64,000 nucleotides of DNA from Lysobacter sp. (GCA_013141175.1 JABFRN010000001.1:2551234-2615233); one strand, 5' to 3'; positions 8,123 through 18,957 are shown, counted from the stretch's first letter. A program made the numbers and translations. The notes: a model not told the origin generated them from the sequence alone.

Positions 8123-9127
8123 ATGAAGCACTTCTTGAACACCCAGGACTGGAGCCGCGCCGAACTGGACGCCGCGCTCGCCGATGCCGCACGCTTCAAG
8201 CGCGAAAAGCTCGGCGATGCGCTCAAGGGCAAAAGCATCGCGCTGGTGTTCTTCAACCCGTCGATGCGCACCCGTACTAGCTTCGAGCTGGGCGCATTCC
8301 AGCTGGGCGGCCACGCCGTCGTGCTCGCTCCGGGCAAAGACGCCTGGCCGATCGAATTCGATCTCGGCACGGTGATGGATGGCGACACCGAAGAACACAT
8401 CGCCGAAGTCGCGAAAGTGCTGAGTCGCTATGTGGACCTGATCGGCGTGCGCGCGTTCCCGAAATTCATCGACTGGTCCACCGACCGCGAAGACAAGGTG
8501 CTCAAGGGTTTTGCGAAATACGCGACCGTGCCGGTCATCAACATGGAAACCATCACCCACCCGTGCCAGGAACTGGCGCACGCGATGGCGCTGCAGGAAC
8601 ACTTCGGCACTTCGGACCTGCGCGGCAAGAAGTACGTGCTGACCTGGACCTACCACCCGAAGGCGTTGAACACGGCGGTTGCGAATTCCGCGCTGACCAT
8701 CGCCACGCGCATGGGCATGGACGTGACTCTGCTGTGCCCGACGGCCGATTACATCCTCGATGAGCGCTACATGGGTTGGGCCGGGCGGAACGTCGCCGAA
8801 AACGGCGGCTCGCTGCAGGTGAGCCACGACATCGACAGCGCCTATGCCGGCGCCGATGTGGTCTACGCCAAGAGCTGGGGTGCGTTGCCGTTCTTCGGCA
8901 ACTGGGAACCCGAAAAGCCCATCCGCGACCAGTACAAGCACTTCATGGTCGACGAACGGAAGATGGCGCTGACCAACAACGGCGTGTTCTCGCACTGCCT
9001 GCCGCTGCGCCGGAACATCAAGGCGACCGATGCAGTGATGGACGCGCCGTACTGCATCGCCGTGAACGAAGCCGAGAACCGCCTGCACGTGCAGAAAGCG
9101 GTGATGGCCGTACTCGCGAACCAATAA
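8123..9127 (+). CDS. argF': N-acetylornithine carbamoyltransferase (argF')
   Basis: A 334-residue transcarbamylase that makes N-acetylcitrulline from N-acetylornithine and carbamoyl phosphate (EC 2.1.3.9), in place of ornithine carbamoyltransferase. The carbamoyl-phosphate loop SMRTRTSFELGA, the HPCQELAHA motif and the HCLPLRRN segment are all present. The sequence closely follows my memory of the characterised Xanthomonas campestris enzyme with a two-residue shorter N-terminus. Glu90 (in DGDTEEH) would correspond to its Glu92, which selects acetyl- over succinylornithine. Lys300 (in RRNIKATDAV) would correspond to the carboxylated Lys302. It heads a same-strand block running through proA. 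ATG 8123 fits the family N-terminus; the frame upstream to 7877 is not used. Confidence 0.94.
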   Translation: MKHFLNTQDWSRAELDAALADAARFKREKLGDALKGKSIALVFFNPSMRTRTSFELGAFQLGGHAVVLAPGKDAWPIEFDLGTVMDGDTEEHIAEVAKVLSRYVDLIGVRAFPKFIDWSTDREDKVLKGFAKYATVPVINMETITHPCQELAHAMALQEHFGTSDLRGKKYVLTWTYHPKALNTAVANSALTIATRMGMDVTLLCPTADYILDERYMGWAGRNVAENGGSLQVSHDIDSAYAGADVVYAKSWGALPFFGNWEPEKPIRDQYKHFMVDERKMALTNNGVFSHCLPLRRNIKATDAVMDAPYCIAVNEAENRLHVQKAVMAVLANQ

Positions 9128-9148
9128 TCCTCCCCACGGAATTTCACC

Positions 9149-10348
9149 ATGAGCAGCCAAGACATCGTCCTCGCCTTCTCCGGCGGCCTCGACACCAGCT
9201 TCTGCGTGCCCTATCTCAAGGAGCGCGGCTGGAACGTGCATACGGTGTTCGCCGACACCGGCGGTGTCGATGCCGAGGAGCGCGCCTTCATCGAACAGCG
9301 CGCCGAGGAACTGGGCGTCGCCTCGCACCTCACCATCGACGGCGGCCCGGCGCTGTGGGACGGTTTCGTGAAGCCGTTCGTCTGGGCGGGCGAGGCATAC
9401 CAGGGGCAATATCCGCTGCTGGTGTCCGATCGTTATCTGATCGTCGATGCCGCGCTGGCGCGCGCGAACGCATTGGGCACGAAGACCATCGCCCACGGCT
9501 GCACCGGCATGGGCAACGACCAGGTGCGTTTCGATCTGGCGGTGAAATCCAGCGGCGATTACGTGATCGTTGCGCCGATCCGCGAAATCCAGAAAGAGCA
9601 CACCCAGACCCGCGCCTACGAACAGGCGTATCTGGAAGAACGCGGCTTCGGCGTGCGCGCCAAGCAGAAGGCGTACACGATCAACGAAAACCTGCTCGGA
9701 TTGACGATGTCCGGCGGTGAGATCGACCGTTGGGAAGCGCCGGGCGAGGGCGCGCGCGGCTGGTGCGCACCGCGCAGTGAATGGCCGGAGCAGGCGCTGC
9801 AGATCACGCTGCGTTTCGTCAACGGCGAAGCGGTCGCGATCGACGGCGTCGAGATGCCGGGCGCGCGGATCCTCGCGCAGCTCAACGCGCTGTTCGCGCC
9901 GTACGGCGTCGGTCGCGGGATGTACACCGGCGACACCACCATCGGTCTCAAGGGGCGGATCGTGTACGAAGCGCCGGGCCTCACCGCGCTGCTGGTCGCG
10001 CACCGCGCGCTGGAGGAAGCGGTGCTGACCAAACAGCAGAACCGCTTCAAGCCCGACGTGGCGCGCAAATGGGTGGAACTGGTGTACGAAGGTTTCTATC
10101 ACGACCCGCTGAAGACCGATCTCGAAGCCTTCCTCGCTTCCTCGCAGGCGATGGTCAACGGCGAGATCGTGATCGAAACCCGCGGCGCCCGCGTCGATGC
10201 CGTCGCGGTGCGTTCGCCGCATCTGCTCAACGCCAAGGGCGCCACCTATGCGCAATCGGCGGACTGGGGCGTGGAAGAGGCCGAAGGTTTCATCAAGTTG
10301 TTCGGCATGAGCAGCACGCTCTGGGCCGAAGTGAACAGCAGCCGCTGA
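9149..10348 (+). CDS. argG: Argininosuccinate synthase
   Basis: A 399-residue enzyme that condenses citrulline with aspartate at the cost of ATP. The ATP-pyrophosphatase loop SGGLDTSF is at residues 11-18, followed by [12 protein letters not shown], and [14 protein letters not shown] lies further in. It lies 21 bp after argF' and 6 bp before argE', consistent with one transcript. In this pathway citrulline arrives from N-acetylcitrulline through the argE' product encoded next. Confidence 0.95.
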   Translation: MSSQDIVLAFSGGLDTSFCVPYLKERGWNVHTVFADTGGVDAEERAFIEQRAEELGVASHLTIDGGPALWDGFVKPFVWAGEAYQGQYPLLVSDRYLIVDAALARANALGTKTIAHGCTGMGNDQVRFDLAVKSSGDYVIVAPIREIQKEHTQTRAYEQAYLEERGFGVRAKQKAYTINENLLGLTMSGGEIDRWEAPGEGARGWCAPRSEWPEQALQITLRFVNGEAVAIDGVEMPGARILAQLNALFAPYGVGRGMYTGDTTIGLKGRIVYEAPGLTALLVAHRALEEAVLTKQQNRFKPDVARKWVELVYEGFYHDPLKTDLEAFLASSQAMVNGEIVIETRGARVDAVAVRSPHLLNAKGATYAQSADWGVEEAEGFIKLFGMSSTLWAEVNSSR

Positions 10349-10354
10349 CCGACG

Positions 10355-11452
10355 ATGCTTCCAGACATCCTCCGACATCTCGAAACGCTGGTGTCCTTCG
10401 ACACCCGCAATCCGCCGCGCGCCATCGGCACCGGCGGCATCTTCGATTACCTGCAAGCGCAGCTGCCGGGCTTCGTTTGCAGTGTGACCGACCACGGCGC
10501 GGGCGCGGTGTCGATGCTCGCCGTGCGCGGCGCCCCGACGCGCGTCTTCAACGTGCATCTCGATACCGTGCCGTCCTCCGAAGCGTGGAGCGCCGATCCG
10601 CTGAAGCTGCGCGTCACCGATGAAAAGGCCATCGGCCTCGGTGCCTGCGATATCAAGGGCGCGGCTGCGGGTCTGATCGTCGCCGCGCAGGGTACCGCTG
10701 GCGATGCTGCATTCCTGTTCAGTACCGACGAAGAAGCCAACGACGCGCGCTGCATCGCTGCGTTTCTCGCCAGCGATCACGGGTTCACGGAAGCCATCAT
10801 CGCCGAGCCGACGCGATGCGAAGCGGTGCTCGCGCATCGCGGCATCGCTTCGGTGCTTATGAAATTCCGGGGGTCGGCCGGACACGCTTCCGGTGCGAAT
10901 GCGATCCATGCGAACGCCTTGCATCACGCGATGCGCTGGGGCGCGCAGGCGCTGGATCTGGTCGAAGCCGAATCGCATCGCCGCTTCGGCGGACTGACCG
11001 GCCTGCGCTTCAACATCGGCAAGGTCGAAGGCGGCATCAAGGCCAACGTGATCGCGCCGAGCGCCGAAGTGCGTTTCGGGTTCCGACCGCTGCCATCGCA
11101 TGATATCGACGAACTGCACGCACGATTCCGCGCCTGCGCGACCGAGGATGCGTTCGGTCACTACGGGGAAACCTTCCGTGGACCGCCGCTGCCGGCCGGC
11201 GATGTCGCGGGCGCGGAGGAGCGTCGCCTCGCGGCGCGCGATCTCGCCGACGAACTCGGCTTGCCGATCGGCAACGCGGTGGATTTCTGGACCGAAGCCT
11301 CACTGTTCTCCGCCGCCGGCCTCACCGCATTCGTCTACGGCCCCGGCGACATTGCCCAGGCGCATACCGCCGACGAATGGGTCGCGCTCGAGCAGCTCGA
11401 ACGCTACGCCGCTTCCATCATCCGCATTCTCGACGGAACCGTTTCGACATGA
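10355..11452 (+). CDS. argE': N-acetyl-L-citrulline deacetylase, M20 metallopeptidase family (argE')
   Basis: A 365-residue M20-family deacetylase. Expected metal ligands are seen in order: His68 with Asp70 (FNVHLDTVP), Asp99 (GACDIKG), Glu126 with Glu127 (FSTDEEAND), Glu151 (IIAEPT) and a C-terminal histidine in IAQAHTADE. In Xanthomonas the protein at this place hydrolyses N-acetylcitrulline to citrulline and acetate. The assignment to acetylcitrulline rather than acetylornithine rests on the neighbouring argF' and on operon order. Its stop overlaps the argB start by ATGA, pointing to translational coupling. Confidence 0.88.
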   Translation: MLPDILRHLETLVSFDTRNPPRAIGTGGIFDYLQAQLPGFVCSVTDHGAGAVSMLAVRGAPTRVFNVHLDTVPSSEAWSADPLKLRVTDEKAIGLGACDIKGAAAGLIVAAQGTAGDAAFLFSTDEEANDARCIAAFLASDHGFTEAIIAEPTRCEAVLAHRGIASVLMKFRGSAGHASGANAIHANALHHAMRWGAQALDLVEAESHRRFGGLTGLRFNIGKVEGGIKANVIAPSAEVRFGFRPLPSHDIDELHARFRACATEDAFGHYGETFRGPPLPAGDVAGAEERRLAARDLADELGLPIGNAVDFWTEASLFSAAGLTAFVYGPGDIAQAHTADEWVALEQLERYAASIIRILDGTVST

Positions 11453-12816
11453 GCCCTGCTTTCCACAGCCGCGTCCTCGACCACAAGGTCCACGATCCGC
11501 AGACCCGGCAGACCATCGTCCGGCTGCTGTCGAGCATGGCCGGCGCGAAGGAGATTTCGCAGTATCTGAAGCGTTTTTCGCAATTGGATGCCGCGCGCTT
11601 CGCGCTGGTGAAGGTCGGCGGCGCGGTGCTGCGCGATGACCTCGATGCGCTGACCTCGTCGCTTGCGTTCCTGCAGGACGTGGGGCTCACGCCGATCGTG
11701 ATCCACGGCGCCGGGCCGCAGCTCGACGAAGAACTGTCCGCCGCCGGCATCCAGAAGCAGACCGTCAACGGTTTGCGTGTGACAACACCGGAAGCGCTGG
11801 CGATCGTGCGCCGCGTCTTCCATGCGCAGAATCTGAAGCTGGTGGAAGCGCTGCAGTTGCAGGATGCGCGCGCGACCTCGATCGTCTCCGGCGTGTTCGA
11901 GGCCGATTATCTCGACCGCGACACCTATGGCCTGGTCGGCGAAGTGAAGCGGGTCGATCTTGCGCCGATCTACGCCAGTCTGCAGGCCGGTTCGATTCCG
12001 GTCATCGCCAGTCTCGGCGAAACCATCGGTGGCCAGATCCTCAACGTCAATGCGGACTTCGCCGCGAACGAACTGGTGCAGGTGCTGCAGCCGTACAAGA
12101 TCGTGTTCCTCACCGGCAGCGGCGGGCTGCTCGACGGCGACGGCAAGGTCATCGATTCGATCAATCTCTCGACCGAATACGACGCGCTGATGGCGCAGCC
12201 CTGGATCAACGGCGGCATGCGCGTGAAGATCGAGCAGATCAAGCAGCTGCTGGATGCGCTGCCGCTGTCGTCGTCGGTGTCGATCACGCGGCCGGAAGAG
12301 CTCGCGAAAGAGCTTTTCACCCACAAGGGTTCGGGCACGCTGGTGCGTCGCGGCGAACGCGTGCTGCAGGCGACGCACTGGAGCGAGCTCGACACCGGAC
12401 GCCTGCGTGGACTGATCGAATCCGCATTCGGCCGGACGTTGGTGCCGGACTATTTCGAACGCACCGCGCTGCATCGCGCCTACGTCAGCGAGAATTATCG
12501 CGCTGCGGTCATCCTCACCGAAGAGAACGGCCTGCCGTATCTCGACAAGTTCGCGGTGCTCGACGACGCGCAGGGCGAAGGCCTCGGTCGCGCCGTGTGG
12601 CAGCTGATGCGCGAAGCCCAAACGAAGCTGTTCTGGCGCTCCCGCCACGGCAATCCGGTCAACGCGTTCTACGATGCGGAAGCCGACGGCAGCGTGAAGC
12701 AGGAACGCTGGCGCGCCTATTGGTATGGCCTCGGCGACCTCGATCGCGAAGGCCTGGAGACGATCCGCTACTGCCTCGAACACTGTCGGCAGCGGCCGGC
12801 GACGCTGACGGACTGA
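11449..12816 (+). CDS. argB: Bifunctional N-acetylglutamate synthase/kinase (NAGS-K)
   Basis: A 455-residue fusion. Residues from about 30 to 290 form an amino acid kinase domain ([43 protein letters not shown]). The remainder is a vertebrate-type N-acetyltransferase domain ([32 protein letters not shown]). It would make N-acetylglutamate and then phosphorylate it, the first two steps of arginine synthesis. Such fusions are known from Xanthomonas and Maricaulis and are arginine-sensitive. The ATG at 11449 overlaps the argE' stop. Confidence 0.93.
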   Translation: MSPAFHSRVLDHKVHDPQTRQTIVRLLSSMAGAKEISQYLKRFSQLDAARFALVKVGGAVLRDDLDALTSSLAFLQDVGLTPIVIHGAGPQLDEELSAAGIQKQTVNGLRVTTPEALAIVRRVFHAQNLKLVEALQLQDARATSIVSGVFEADYLDRDTYGLVGEVKRVDLAPIYASLQAGSIPVIASLGETIGGQILNVNADFAANELVQVLQPYKIVFLTGSGGLLDGDGKVIDSINLSTEYDALMAQPWINGGMRVKIEQIKQLLDALPLSSSVSITRPEELAKELFTHKGSGTLVRRGERVLQATHWSELDTGRLRGLIESAFGRTLVPDYFERTALHRAYVSENYRAAVILTEENGLPYLDKFAVLDDAQGEGLGRAVWQLMREAQTKLFWRSRHGNPVNAFYDAEADGSVKQERWRAYWYGLGDLDREGLETIRYCLEHCRQRPATLTD

Positions 12817-12821
12817 AGACG

Positions 12822-13439
12822 ATGGACGCTGTCTCGATCACGCCGATCTGGAGCACGCCGACGTTGATCGGTCGCCACGTGCGGCTGGAGCCGCTGCGCG
12901 CCGATCACGCCGATGCGCTGCGTGCAGCCGCCAGCGATGGCGCGCTGTGGGAGCTTCGCTATACGAGCGTGCCGGGGCCGGAAGCGGGCGAGGCCGAACG
13001 CTACATCGATATCGCACTCGCTGCGCGCGATGCAGGCCAGGTGTTGCCGTTCGTGGTGCTCGATGCCTCCGGTGACATCGTCGGCACCACGCGCTTCTAC
13101 GACATCGATCGCGACGTGCCGAGGGTCAAGCTCGGCTACACCTGGTATGCGCAGCGCGTTCAGCGCACCGGGTTGAACACCGAGGCGAAGCTGCTGCTGA
13201 TCGGGCATGCGTTCGCGCAGTGGGCCTGCGAATCGGTCGTGCTGGAAACGAGCCACGAGAATGTTCGCTCGCAGGCGGCCATTCTGCGCCTGGGCGCGAA
13301 GCGCGACGGCGTTCTGCGTGCGAACATGCGCCATCGCGACGGGACGCTGCGCGACACGCACGTGTTCTCCATCCTGCGCAGCGAATGGCCGGCGCTGCGC
13401 AGCCGCCTCGAACGCAAGCTTCAGGAGCGCAACGCATGA
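12822..13439 (+). CDS. GNAT N-acetyltransferase (RimJ/RimL type) inside the arginine operon
   Basis: A 205-residue acetyltransferase starting with the RimJ/RimL-like [32 protein letters not shown] covers the acetyl-CoA-binding turn region and [20 protein letters not shown] is the family's second half. The substrate is unknown; relatives acetylate protein N-termini, antibiotics or amino compounds. It begins 5 bp after argB and its stop overlaps argC (ATGA), so it is translated as part of the arginine operon. A role in acetyl-group handling is tempting but unproven. Confidence 0.85.
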   Translation: MDAVSITPIWSTPTLIGRHVRLEPLRADHADALRAAASDGALWELRYTSVPGPEAGEAERYIDIALAARDAGQVLPFVVLDASGDIVGTTRFYDIDRDVPRVKLGYTWYAQRVQRTGLNTEAKLLLIGHAFAQWACESVVLETSHENVRSQAAILRLGAKRDGVLRANMRHRDGTLRDTHVFSILRSEWPALRSRLERKLQERNA

Positions 13440-14398
13440 GTGCCGGAATGTTTCGTGTCGGGATCGTCGGCGCACGCGGTCATGTCGGCGCCGAACTGAT
13501 CCGCCTGCTCGCCGCGCATCCGCGCTTGGAGTTGGCCTACGTCGGCTCGCGCGAACTCGACGGTCAGCGCCTTTCCGACCACATCGATGCCTATGCGGGC
13601 GAGCTGCGCTATTCGTCGCCTGCGAATGAAGTATTACCCTCGCTGGGTGCCGATGCCGTGGTGCTGGCGCTGCCCAACGGCAAGGCCGCCGCCTGCGTCG
13701 CCGCGTTCGATGCCGCGAACAAGAATCCGGTCATTGTCGATCTGTCCGCCGACTATCGTTTCGACGACGGCTGGTACTACGGCTTGCCGGAACTCACCCG
13801 CACGCGCTATCGCGGCGAGCGTCGGATCAGCAATCCCGGCTGTTACGCGACCGCGATGCAGCTGGCCATTGCGCCGATGCGCGATCTGCTGCAGGGCCCG
13901 GCGCAGTGCTTCGGCGTGTCCGGCTATTCCGGTGCAGGCACCGCGCCGTCGGACAAGAACGATCCGGACAAGCTGCGCGACAACCTGATGCCGTATGCGC
14001 TCACCGGCCACGTGCACGAGCGCGAAGTGACGCGTCAGCTCGGACATCCGGTCGAATTCATGCCGTACGTTGCGGCGCATTTTCGCGGCATCACCATGAC
14101 CGTGAACCTGCATCTGACCGAAGCGACGACGCGCGACGCGGTGATCGCGCGCTACCGCGAGGCGTATGCGGGCGAACCTTTGGTGCGTGTGATCGACGAG
14201 GCGCCGTGGGTCAGCCGCATCGCCGGTCGGCATCACGTCGAGATCGGTGGCTTCACGCTGTCGGAAGACGGGCGTCGCCTCGTCGTGGTGTCGACCGAAG
14301 ATAATCTGTTGAAAGGTGCGGCGACCCAAGCGCTGCAGAATCTTAATATCGCTTTTGGTCTGGATGAATGGACGGGCATTCCATTGGAGTTGCAATAA
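13436..14398 (+). CDS. argC: N-acetyl-gamma-glutamyl-phosphate reductase
   Basis: A 320-residue NADPH-dependent reductase that makes N-acetylglutamate semialdehyde. The nucleotide-binding turn [13 protein letters not shown] is near the N-terminus and the catalytic cysteine is Cys136 in [23 protein letters not shown] and a GHVHEREV segment follow. The start overlaps the end of the GNAT gene. Downstream the operon is interrupted by a 153-bp gap carrying a REP element before argH. Confidence 0.95.
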   Translation: MSAGMFRVGIVGARGHVGAELIRLLAAHPRLELAYVGSRELDGQRLSDHIDAYAGELRYSSPANEVLPSLGADAVVLALPNGKAAACVAAFDAANKNPVIVDLSADYRFDDGWYYGLPELTRTRYRGERRISNPGCYATAMQLAIAPMRDLLQGPAQCFGVSGYSGAGTAPSDKNDPDKLRDNLMPYALTGHVHEREVTRQLGHPVEFMPYVAAHFRGITMTVNLHLTEATTRDAVIARYREAYAGEPLVRVIDEAPWVSRIAGRHHVEIGGFTLSEDGRRLVVVSTEDNLLKGAATQALQNLNIAFGLDEWTGIPLELQ

Positions 14399-14474
14399 GA
14401 TCTTTGTGTGTCATTCCGAATCCCGGTTCCATCGGATGAGGAATCCGCTTCCCGTTCATGGCATGCGGAGCAGA

Positions 14475-14516
14475 AGCAGGTCCCTCCGTCTGCTGCGCAG
14501 ACGTTCGGGATGACAG
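14475..14516. repeat. 42-bp REP element, copy 1
   Basis: A 42-bp unit beginning AGCAGGTCCCTCCG and ending TTCGGGATGACAG, with an internal palindrome around CTGCTGCGCAG. It is nearly identical to the two arms at 34717-34758 and 34780-34821. It lies between argC and argH with a degenerate partner (GTGTCATTCCGAAT) at about 14408. Confidence 0.75.
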
Positions 14517-14551
14517 ATGGTTTTTTCACGTATCGCTATTGGAACTTCACC

Positions 14552-15838
14552 ATGTCCGATCTTCTCTGGCAAAAACCCGGCGTGAAAGTGGATGCGCGCA
14601 TCCAGACGTTTCTGGCGGGTCAGGACGTGATCCTCGATCGCGAATTCTTCCTGTTCGATATCGAAGCAAGTCGCGCGCACGCCGAAGGCCTGCTGCGGAT
14701 CGGCATTCTCGCCGCCGACGAATTCGCCGGCATCACGGTGGCGCTGACCACGCTCGCCGAGGATTTCCGCAACGGCGACTTCGTGCTGGACGAGCGTTAC
14801 GAGGACTGTCATTCCGCGATCGAATCGCGGTTGATCGAACGCCTCGGCGATGCCGGCCGCAAGATCCACACCGGTCGCAGCCGCAACGACCAGATCCTGG
14901 TCGCGACGCGGCTGTGGCTGAAAGATCGCCTCGCGCGTCTGCACGCGCTGTGCATCGAGTGCGCGGAGGTCGCATTGGCGCGCGCCGAGGCCGAAGCGTC
15001 GGTGCCGCTGCCGGGGTACACGCATCTGCAGCGCGCCGTGGTGTCGTCGCTGGGCATGTGGTGGGCGGCGTGGGCCGAAGGCTACATCGACGACGCGCAG
15101 CGCACGCGCGATACGCTGGCGTGGGTGGATGCCAATCCGCTCGGCAGCGCCGCCGGCTACGGCGTGAATCTGCCGCTGGATCGCGATCACGTCACCGCCG
15201 CGCTCGGTTTCGGCCGGCTGCAGGTATCGGCGGCCTATGCACAGCTGTCGCGCGGCAAGTTCGAGATGGCCGCGATCGAAGCGCTGGGTTCCGCGCTGCT
15301 CGATCTGCGTCGTCTGGCCTGGGATCTGAGTCTGTTCACCAGCGCCGAATTCGCGTTCGTGGCGCTGCCGGCGCAGTACACCACCGGCAGTTCGATCATG
15401 CCCAACAAGCGCAATCCCGATGTGATCGAACTGATGCGCGCGACCTACGCCAGCGTCGCCGCCGCGCGCACCGAGATCGAACAGCTGCTGTCGCTGCCGT
15501 CGGGCTATCACCGCGATCTGCAGTTCAGCAAGGGCGCGATCTTCCATGCCTTCGGTCGCGGTCTCGGCGCGCTGGAATTGTTGCCGGATCTTTTGCGCAA
15601 TCTCGAATGGAAGACCGACGCGATGCGCGCCGCGCTTGATCCGTCTATGTATGCGACCGATCTCGCCGTCGATCTCGCGCGACAGGGGCTGCCGTTTCGC
15701 GACGCGTACAAGCAGGCCGCCGATCCGGCGCGATGGGCGCAGGGCGATCCCGATGCGAGCTTGAACGCGCGCGTCTCGCCGGGCGCTGCAGCGGATCTGC
15801 GGCTTGATCTGCTGCGCACACGATTGCGCAGCGCGTGA
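14552..15838 (+). CDS. argH: Argininosuccinate lyase
   Basis: A 428-residue member of the fumarase/aspartase superfamily that splits argininosuccinate into arginine and fumarate. The superfamily signature [12 protein letters not shown] is intact, as are HTGRSRNDQ and PGYTHLQRA. The ATG at 14552 gives [14 protein letters not shown], the family start; the frame open to 14408 crosses the REP element and is not used. It lies 22 bp before proB. Confidence 0.96.
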   Translation: MSDLLWQKPGVKVDARIQTFLAGQDVILDREFFLFDIEASRAHAEGLLRIGILAADEFAGITVALTTLAEDFRNGDFVLDERYEDCHSAIESRLIERLGDAGRKIHTGRSRNDQILVATRLWLKDRLARLHALCIECAEVALARAEAEASVPLPGYTHLQRAVVSSLGMWWAAWAEGYIDDAQRTRDTLAWVDANPLGSAAGYGVNLPLDRDHVTAALGFGRLQVSAAYAQLSRGKFEMAAIEALGSALLDLRRLAWDLSLFTSAEFAFVALPAQYTTGSSIMPNKRNPDVIELMRATYASVAAARTEIEQLLSLPSGYHRDLQFSKGAIFHAFGRGLGALELLPDLLRNLEWKTDAMRAALDPSMYATDLAVDLARQGLPFRDAYKQAADPARWAQGDPDASLNARVSPGAAADLRLDLLRTRLRSA

Positions 15839-15860
15839 GATTTCATTGCCCGAGATCCGC

Positions 15861-17093
15861 ATGAGCACCCGCATCGCCTTCGCCGAACAGACACTTCCTG
15901 CGTGGAAGCGTGCCGTGCTGAAAGTCGGCAGCAGCCTGCTGGCCGACGATGGCGGCCTGTCGCCGCGCAATGCGCAGCATCTCGCCGCGTTCGTCGAAGC
16001 GTGCCAGCAGCAGGGCAGGGAAGTGGTCATCGTGTCGTCGGGCGCGGTCGCCGCAGGCCGCGCCATGCTGCATGCCTCGCCGCGACCCGGCGCTGCGATG
16101 GCCGAACGCCAGGCGCTGGCTGCGCTGGGGCAAGCCAAGCTCATGGCGTTCTGGCAGGGATTCTTCGCAAGGCCGGTGGCGCAGGTGCTGCTGACCCACG
16201 ACGACGTGCGCAATCGCCGTCGCTATCTCAATGCGCAGGCGACGCTGCGCGAGCTGCTGCGCTGCGGTGCGCTGCCGATCGTCAACGAGAACGACACCGT
16301 TTCTGTCGACGAACTCAAGCTCGGCGACAACGACACGCTCGGCGCGATCGTGGCTGCGCTGATCGATGCCGATGTGCTGTTCATCGCCACCGATATCGAT
16401 GGTCTTTACGATCGCGACCCGCGCGCCCATGTCGATGCGCGGCCGTTGGCAGCGGTCGCCGATCCCGGCGACGACATCCTTGCGATGGCCGGCGGGGCGG
16501 GCAGTGCGGTCGGCACCGGCGGCATGCGCACCAAGATTCTCGCAGCGCAGCGCGCGGGCGCGGCCGGCATCGACACGGTGTTGTTCAACGGTACGCGCGC
16601 GGCGGTGGCGCATGCGTTGGGCGAGGGGCGGCTCACCGGCACGAGGCTGGTTGCCGGTCGCAGCCGCATCGCTGCGCGCAAGCACTGGCTGCGGCATGCG
16701 CCCGTGGATACGGATGCGGCGATCGTCATCGATGCCGGCGCTGCAGCTGCGCTGATCGATCGCGGCGCGTCGCTGTTGCCGATCGGCGTTGCCGATGCGC
16801 GGGGCGAGTTCCGTCGCGGCGATCTGGTCGAGATCGTGCTGGTCAATAGCACGCTGGTCGATAGCACGCTGGTCGATAGCACGCTGGTCGGAAGCATGCG
16901 CGTTGGCGGCGGGCGCACGCCGTGCGTCGCGCGCGGCGTCACCCAGTATTCCGCCGCCGACATCCGCCGGATCGCGCGCCGGCAGTCGCACGAGATCGAA
17001 GGCATCCTCGGCTACAACTACGGCGAGACCATCGTCCATCGCGACGATCTTTGCCTGCACGCATCGCATCCGAACGAGGCCGCCGATGTCTGA
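15861..17093 (+). CDS. proB: Glutamate 5-kinase with PUA domain
   Basis: A 410-residue enzyme for the first step of proline synthesis. The kinase domain shows [27 protein letters not shown] and [11 protein letters not shown]. The C-terminal PUA domain begins near residue 310 (FRRGDLVEI) and ends [13 protein letters not shown]. The PUA domain is interrupted by a run of STLVD repeats encoded by a 15-bp tandem repeat (16839-16898). The end overlaps the proA start by 8 bp. Coupling of arg and pro genes fits their shared glutamate precursor. Confidence 0.95.
   Translation: MSTRIAFAEQTLPAWKRAVLKVGSSLLADDGGLSPRNAQHLAAFVEACQQQGREVVIVSSGAVAAGRAMLHASPRPGAAMAERQALAALGQAKLMAFWQGFFARPVAQVLLTHDDVRNRRRYLNAQATLRELLRCGALPIVNENDTVSVDELKLGDNDTLGAIVAALIDADVLFIATDIDGLYDRDPRAHVDARPLAAVADPGDDILAMAGGAGSAVGTGGMRTKILAAQRAGAAGIDTVLFNGTRAAVAHALGEGRLTGTRLVAGRSRIAARKHWLRHAPVDTDAAIVIDAGAAAALIDRGASLLPIGVADARGEFRRGDLVEIVLVNSTLVDSTLVDSTLVGSMRVGGGRTPCVARGVTQYSAADIRRIARRQSHEIEGILGYNYGETIVHRDDLCLHASHPNEAADV
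16839..16898 (+). repeat. 15-bp tandem repeat inside proB
   Basis: Four consecutive 15-mers, CTGGTCAATAGCACG, CTGGTCGATAGCACG (twice) and the degenerate CTGGTCGGAAGCATG. They encode repeats of the pentapeptide L-V-D/N-S-T in the PUA domain. The period is a multiple of three, so copy changes would keep the frame. Confidence 0.9.
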
Positions 17094-18354
17094 TTCGACG
17101 ATCCGCGCCCAGGCGTTGGCCTGTCGCGATGCCGCGCAAGCGGTCGCTGCGCTGTCCACCGATGCCAAGAACGCCTTGCTGCGGGCGATGGCCGATGCGC
17201 TGGAGGCCGATGCCGAGGCGATCCTCGCCGCCAATGCCGAGGATCTGCGTGCGGCGGAGGCGAAGGGCATCGGCAGCGCGATGCTCGACCGTTTGATGCT
17301 GGATCCGCAGCGGCTCGCGGGTATCGCCGATGCGCTGCGCGAAGTCGCCGCACTGCCTGATCCGGTCGGTCTGGTGACGCGTCGCGATGTGCGGCCCAAC
17401 GGCATCGCGATCGAGCGCGTTCGCGTGCCGCTGGGCGTGATCGCCATGATCTACGAAGCGCGGCCGAACGTGACCGCTGATGCTGCGGCGCTTTGCATCA
17501 AGGCCGGCAACGGGGTGATCCTGCGCGGGGGGTCTGAGGCTGTCGGATCGAATATGGCGATCGTCGGCGCGCTTGAGAGCACCCTATGCGCGCACGGGAT
17601 TCCGGCGGCGGCGATCACGCTGATCGACGATCTGCGCCGCGAGGCGATGGTGGAACTGCTGCAGCTCAACGACATCATCGATCTGGCGATTCCACGCGGC
17701 GGCGAGGGCCTGATCCGCTTCGTCGCCGAACACGCGCGGGTGCCGGTGATCAAGCACTACAAGGGCGTCTGCCATCTGTACGTGGATGCCGCCGCCGATC
17801 TCGATCTCGCGCTGGACCTGCTGCTCGACGGCAAGGTCGCGCGGCCCAGCGCCTGCAATGCGCTGGAAACGCTGCTGGTGCATGCGGAGGTCGCCGCCGA
17901 TTTCCTGCCGCGCGCCGCCGTGATGCTGCGCGAACGTGGCGTCGAACTGCGCGGCGATGCCCGCAGCTGCGCGTTGATCGATGCGAAACCTGCGAGCGAC
18001 GACGACTGGGATGCTGAATTCCTCGACTTGATCCTCGCCGTGCGTGTCGTCGACTCGCTCGACGACGCCATCGCCCACATCCGTCGTCATGGCTCCGATC
18101 ACACCGAAGTCATCGCCACCGGAGACGAAGCCGCCGCCGCACGCTTCGTGCATGCCTTGCGCAGCGCGGTGGTGATGGTCAACGCCTCGTCGCGGTTCTC
18201 CGACGGCGGCGAGTTGGGCCTGGGTGCGGAGATCGGTATCTCGACGACGCGCCTGCATGCCTACGGGCCGATGGGCGCGGAGTCGCTGACCATCGAGCGG
18301 TTTGTCGTGCGCGGGGTGGGGCAGACGCGCAATCTGCGCCATGCCGGAGATTGA
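17086..18354 (+). CDS. proA: Gamma-glutamyl phosphate reductase
   Basis: A 422-residue aldehyde-dehydrogenase-fold enzyme that reduces glutamyl 5-phosphate to the semialdehyde. The catalytic cysteine is Cys257 in [36 protein letters not shown] and [19 protein letters not shown] are family landmarks. The ATG at 17086 overlaps proB; the frame open further upstream is antisense or offset noise. It is the last gene of the arg-pro block. Confidence 0.96.
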   Translation: MSDSTIRAQALACRDAAQAVAALSTDAKNALLRAMADALEADAEAILAANAEDLRAAEAKGIGSAMLDRLMLDPQRLAGIADALREVAALPDPVGLVTRRDVRPNGIAIERVRVPLGVIAMIYEARPNVTADAAALCIKAGNGVILRGGSEAVGSNMAIVGALESTLCAHGIPAAAITLIDDLRREAMVELLQLNDIIDLAIPRGGEGLIRFVAEHARVPVIKHYKGVCHLYVDAAADLDLALDLLLDGKVARPSACNALETLLVHAEVAADFLPRAAVMLRERGVELRGDARSCALIDAKPASDDDWDAEFLDLILAVRVVDSLDDAIAHIRRHGSDHTEVIATGDEAAAARFVHALRSAVVMVNASSRFSDGGELGLGAEIGISTTRLHAYGPMGAESLTIERFVVRGVGQTRNLRHAGD

Positions 18355-18648
18355 ACGAAGCTGCATCCACTCCCTCCCTTTCGCGCAGCGAAGGGGGAGG
18401 AGTCAGACTTCAATGCCTCCGCGTGCAGCAACGGATCGATTGATTGGCAGTCACCGTTCTTTTACCCGTCATTCCCGCGAACGCGGGAACCCAGTGTCTT
18501 TGCGCTGCGCGGATGCTGGAAGTCACTGGATCCCCGCGTTCGCGGGGATGACGACGCTTTTTTGAAGCACTCGAAAAAAGTGGGGATACCTCAGGCCAGG
18601 CGCCACTCTCCTTGCGGAGGGCCGCTCTACCGCCCCGTGATTTTTGTA
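18355..18648. other. Intergenic region of about 290 bp with repeats only
   Basis: After proA there is no gene. The stretch holds a hairpin repeat at 18370-18402 (CTCCCTTTCGCGCAGCGAAG core), also seen in variant form at 59477-59506. It also holds a REP pair at 18468-18556. I see no promoter or terminator that I would assign here. Confidence 0.6.
18468..18556. repeat. REP pair (BIME-like) of the ATTCCCGCGAACGCGGGAA family
   Basis: Two inverted palindromic units: TCATTCCCGCGAACGCGGG at the left and CCCCGCGTTCGCGGGGATGA at the right, separated by about 45 bp. The same pair, in similar spacing, occurs at 30289-30376, and decayed versions lie at 36603-36716 and 59553-59580. Confidence 0.8.
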
Positions 18649-18720
18649 GACAACAAAAAAAGCCGACCCAGAGGCCGGCTTTGACATGAAGCAATTGGTC
18701 GGGGAGACAGGATTCGAACC
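18649..18720. repeat. Direct repeat copy A: tRNA-Pro 3' end plus terminator
   Basis: About 71 bp (GACAACAAA through GATTCGAACC) nearly identical to 18791-18861. It includes a terminator palindrome and the T-arm, acceptor and CCA end of a tRNA-Pro, all on the minus strand. The two copies are 142 bp apart and differ only by one A in the A-run. Confidence 0.9.
18653..18682 (-). terminator. Terminator in the duplicated unit
   Basis: Minus strand AAAGCCGG...TCGGCTTT stem (18659-18665 with 18676-18682) followed by a T run. It lies 13 bp past the tRNA-like 3' end. Confidence 0.75.
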
Positions 18721-18783
18721 CGCCCTCGACGATCCCTGCGCGCCGATGAAGTGATGCCGCGCGGGCGGCTGATCTACTCACCG
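18696..18783 (-). pseudogene. tRNA-like remnant sharing the 3' half of tRNA-Pro
   Basis: On the minus strand the last 25 nt (GGTTCGAATCCTG, acceptor strand and CCA) match the intact tRNA-Pro exactly. The 5' part is different: it can be read from CGGTGAG, keeps TAG-ATCAG like a D-arm start, and then has GC-rich sequence without a convincing proline anticodon arm. At 88 nt it is too long for a normal tRNA-Pro. I read it as a broken or recombined tRNA copy; an attachment-site scar is an alternative. Confidence 0.5.
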
Positions 18784-18790
18784 TCGATCC

Positions 18791-18913
<123 letters not shown>

Positions 18914-18928
18914 ACATTGCAGCCGGTC

Positions 18929-18957
18929 ATTCTAAGGACTCGCCTCCGGTCCGGCAA
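18929..18957 (-). promoter_or_regulatory. Promoter of tRNA-Pro
   Basis: On the minus strand TTGCCG (18952-18957), a 17-bp spacer and TAGAAT (18929-18934) give a near-consensus promoter. Transcription would start about 9 nt before the tRNA 5' end. Confidence 0.75.

Noticed and set aside
8099-11161. 1020-codon minus-strand open frame opposite argF', argG and argE'
   Set aside because: GC-rich third-position effect; His/Arg/Gln-rich translation without domains, fully antisense to three recognised enzymes.
16839-16898. CRISPR-like array
   Set aside because: Repeats are 15 bp, directly adjacent without spacers, and lie inside the proB reading frame. No CRISPR array or cas gene was seen anywhere in the window.
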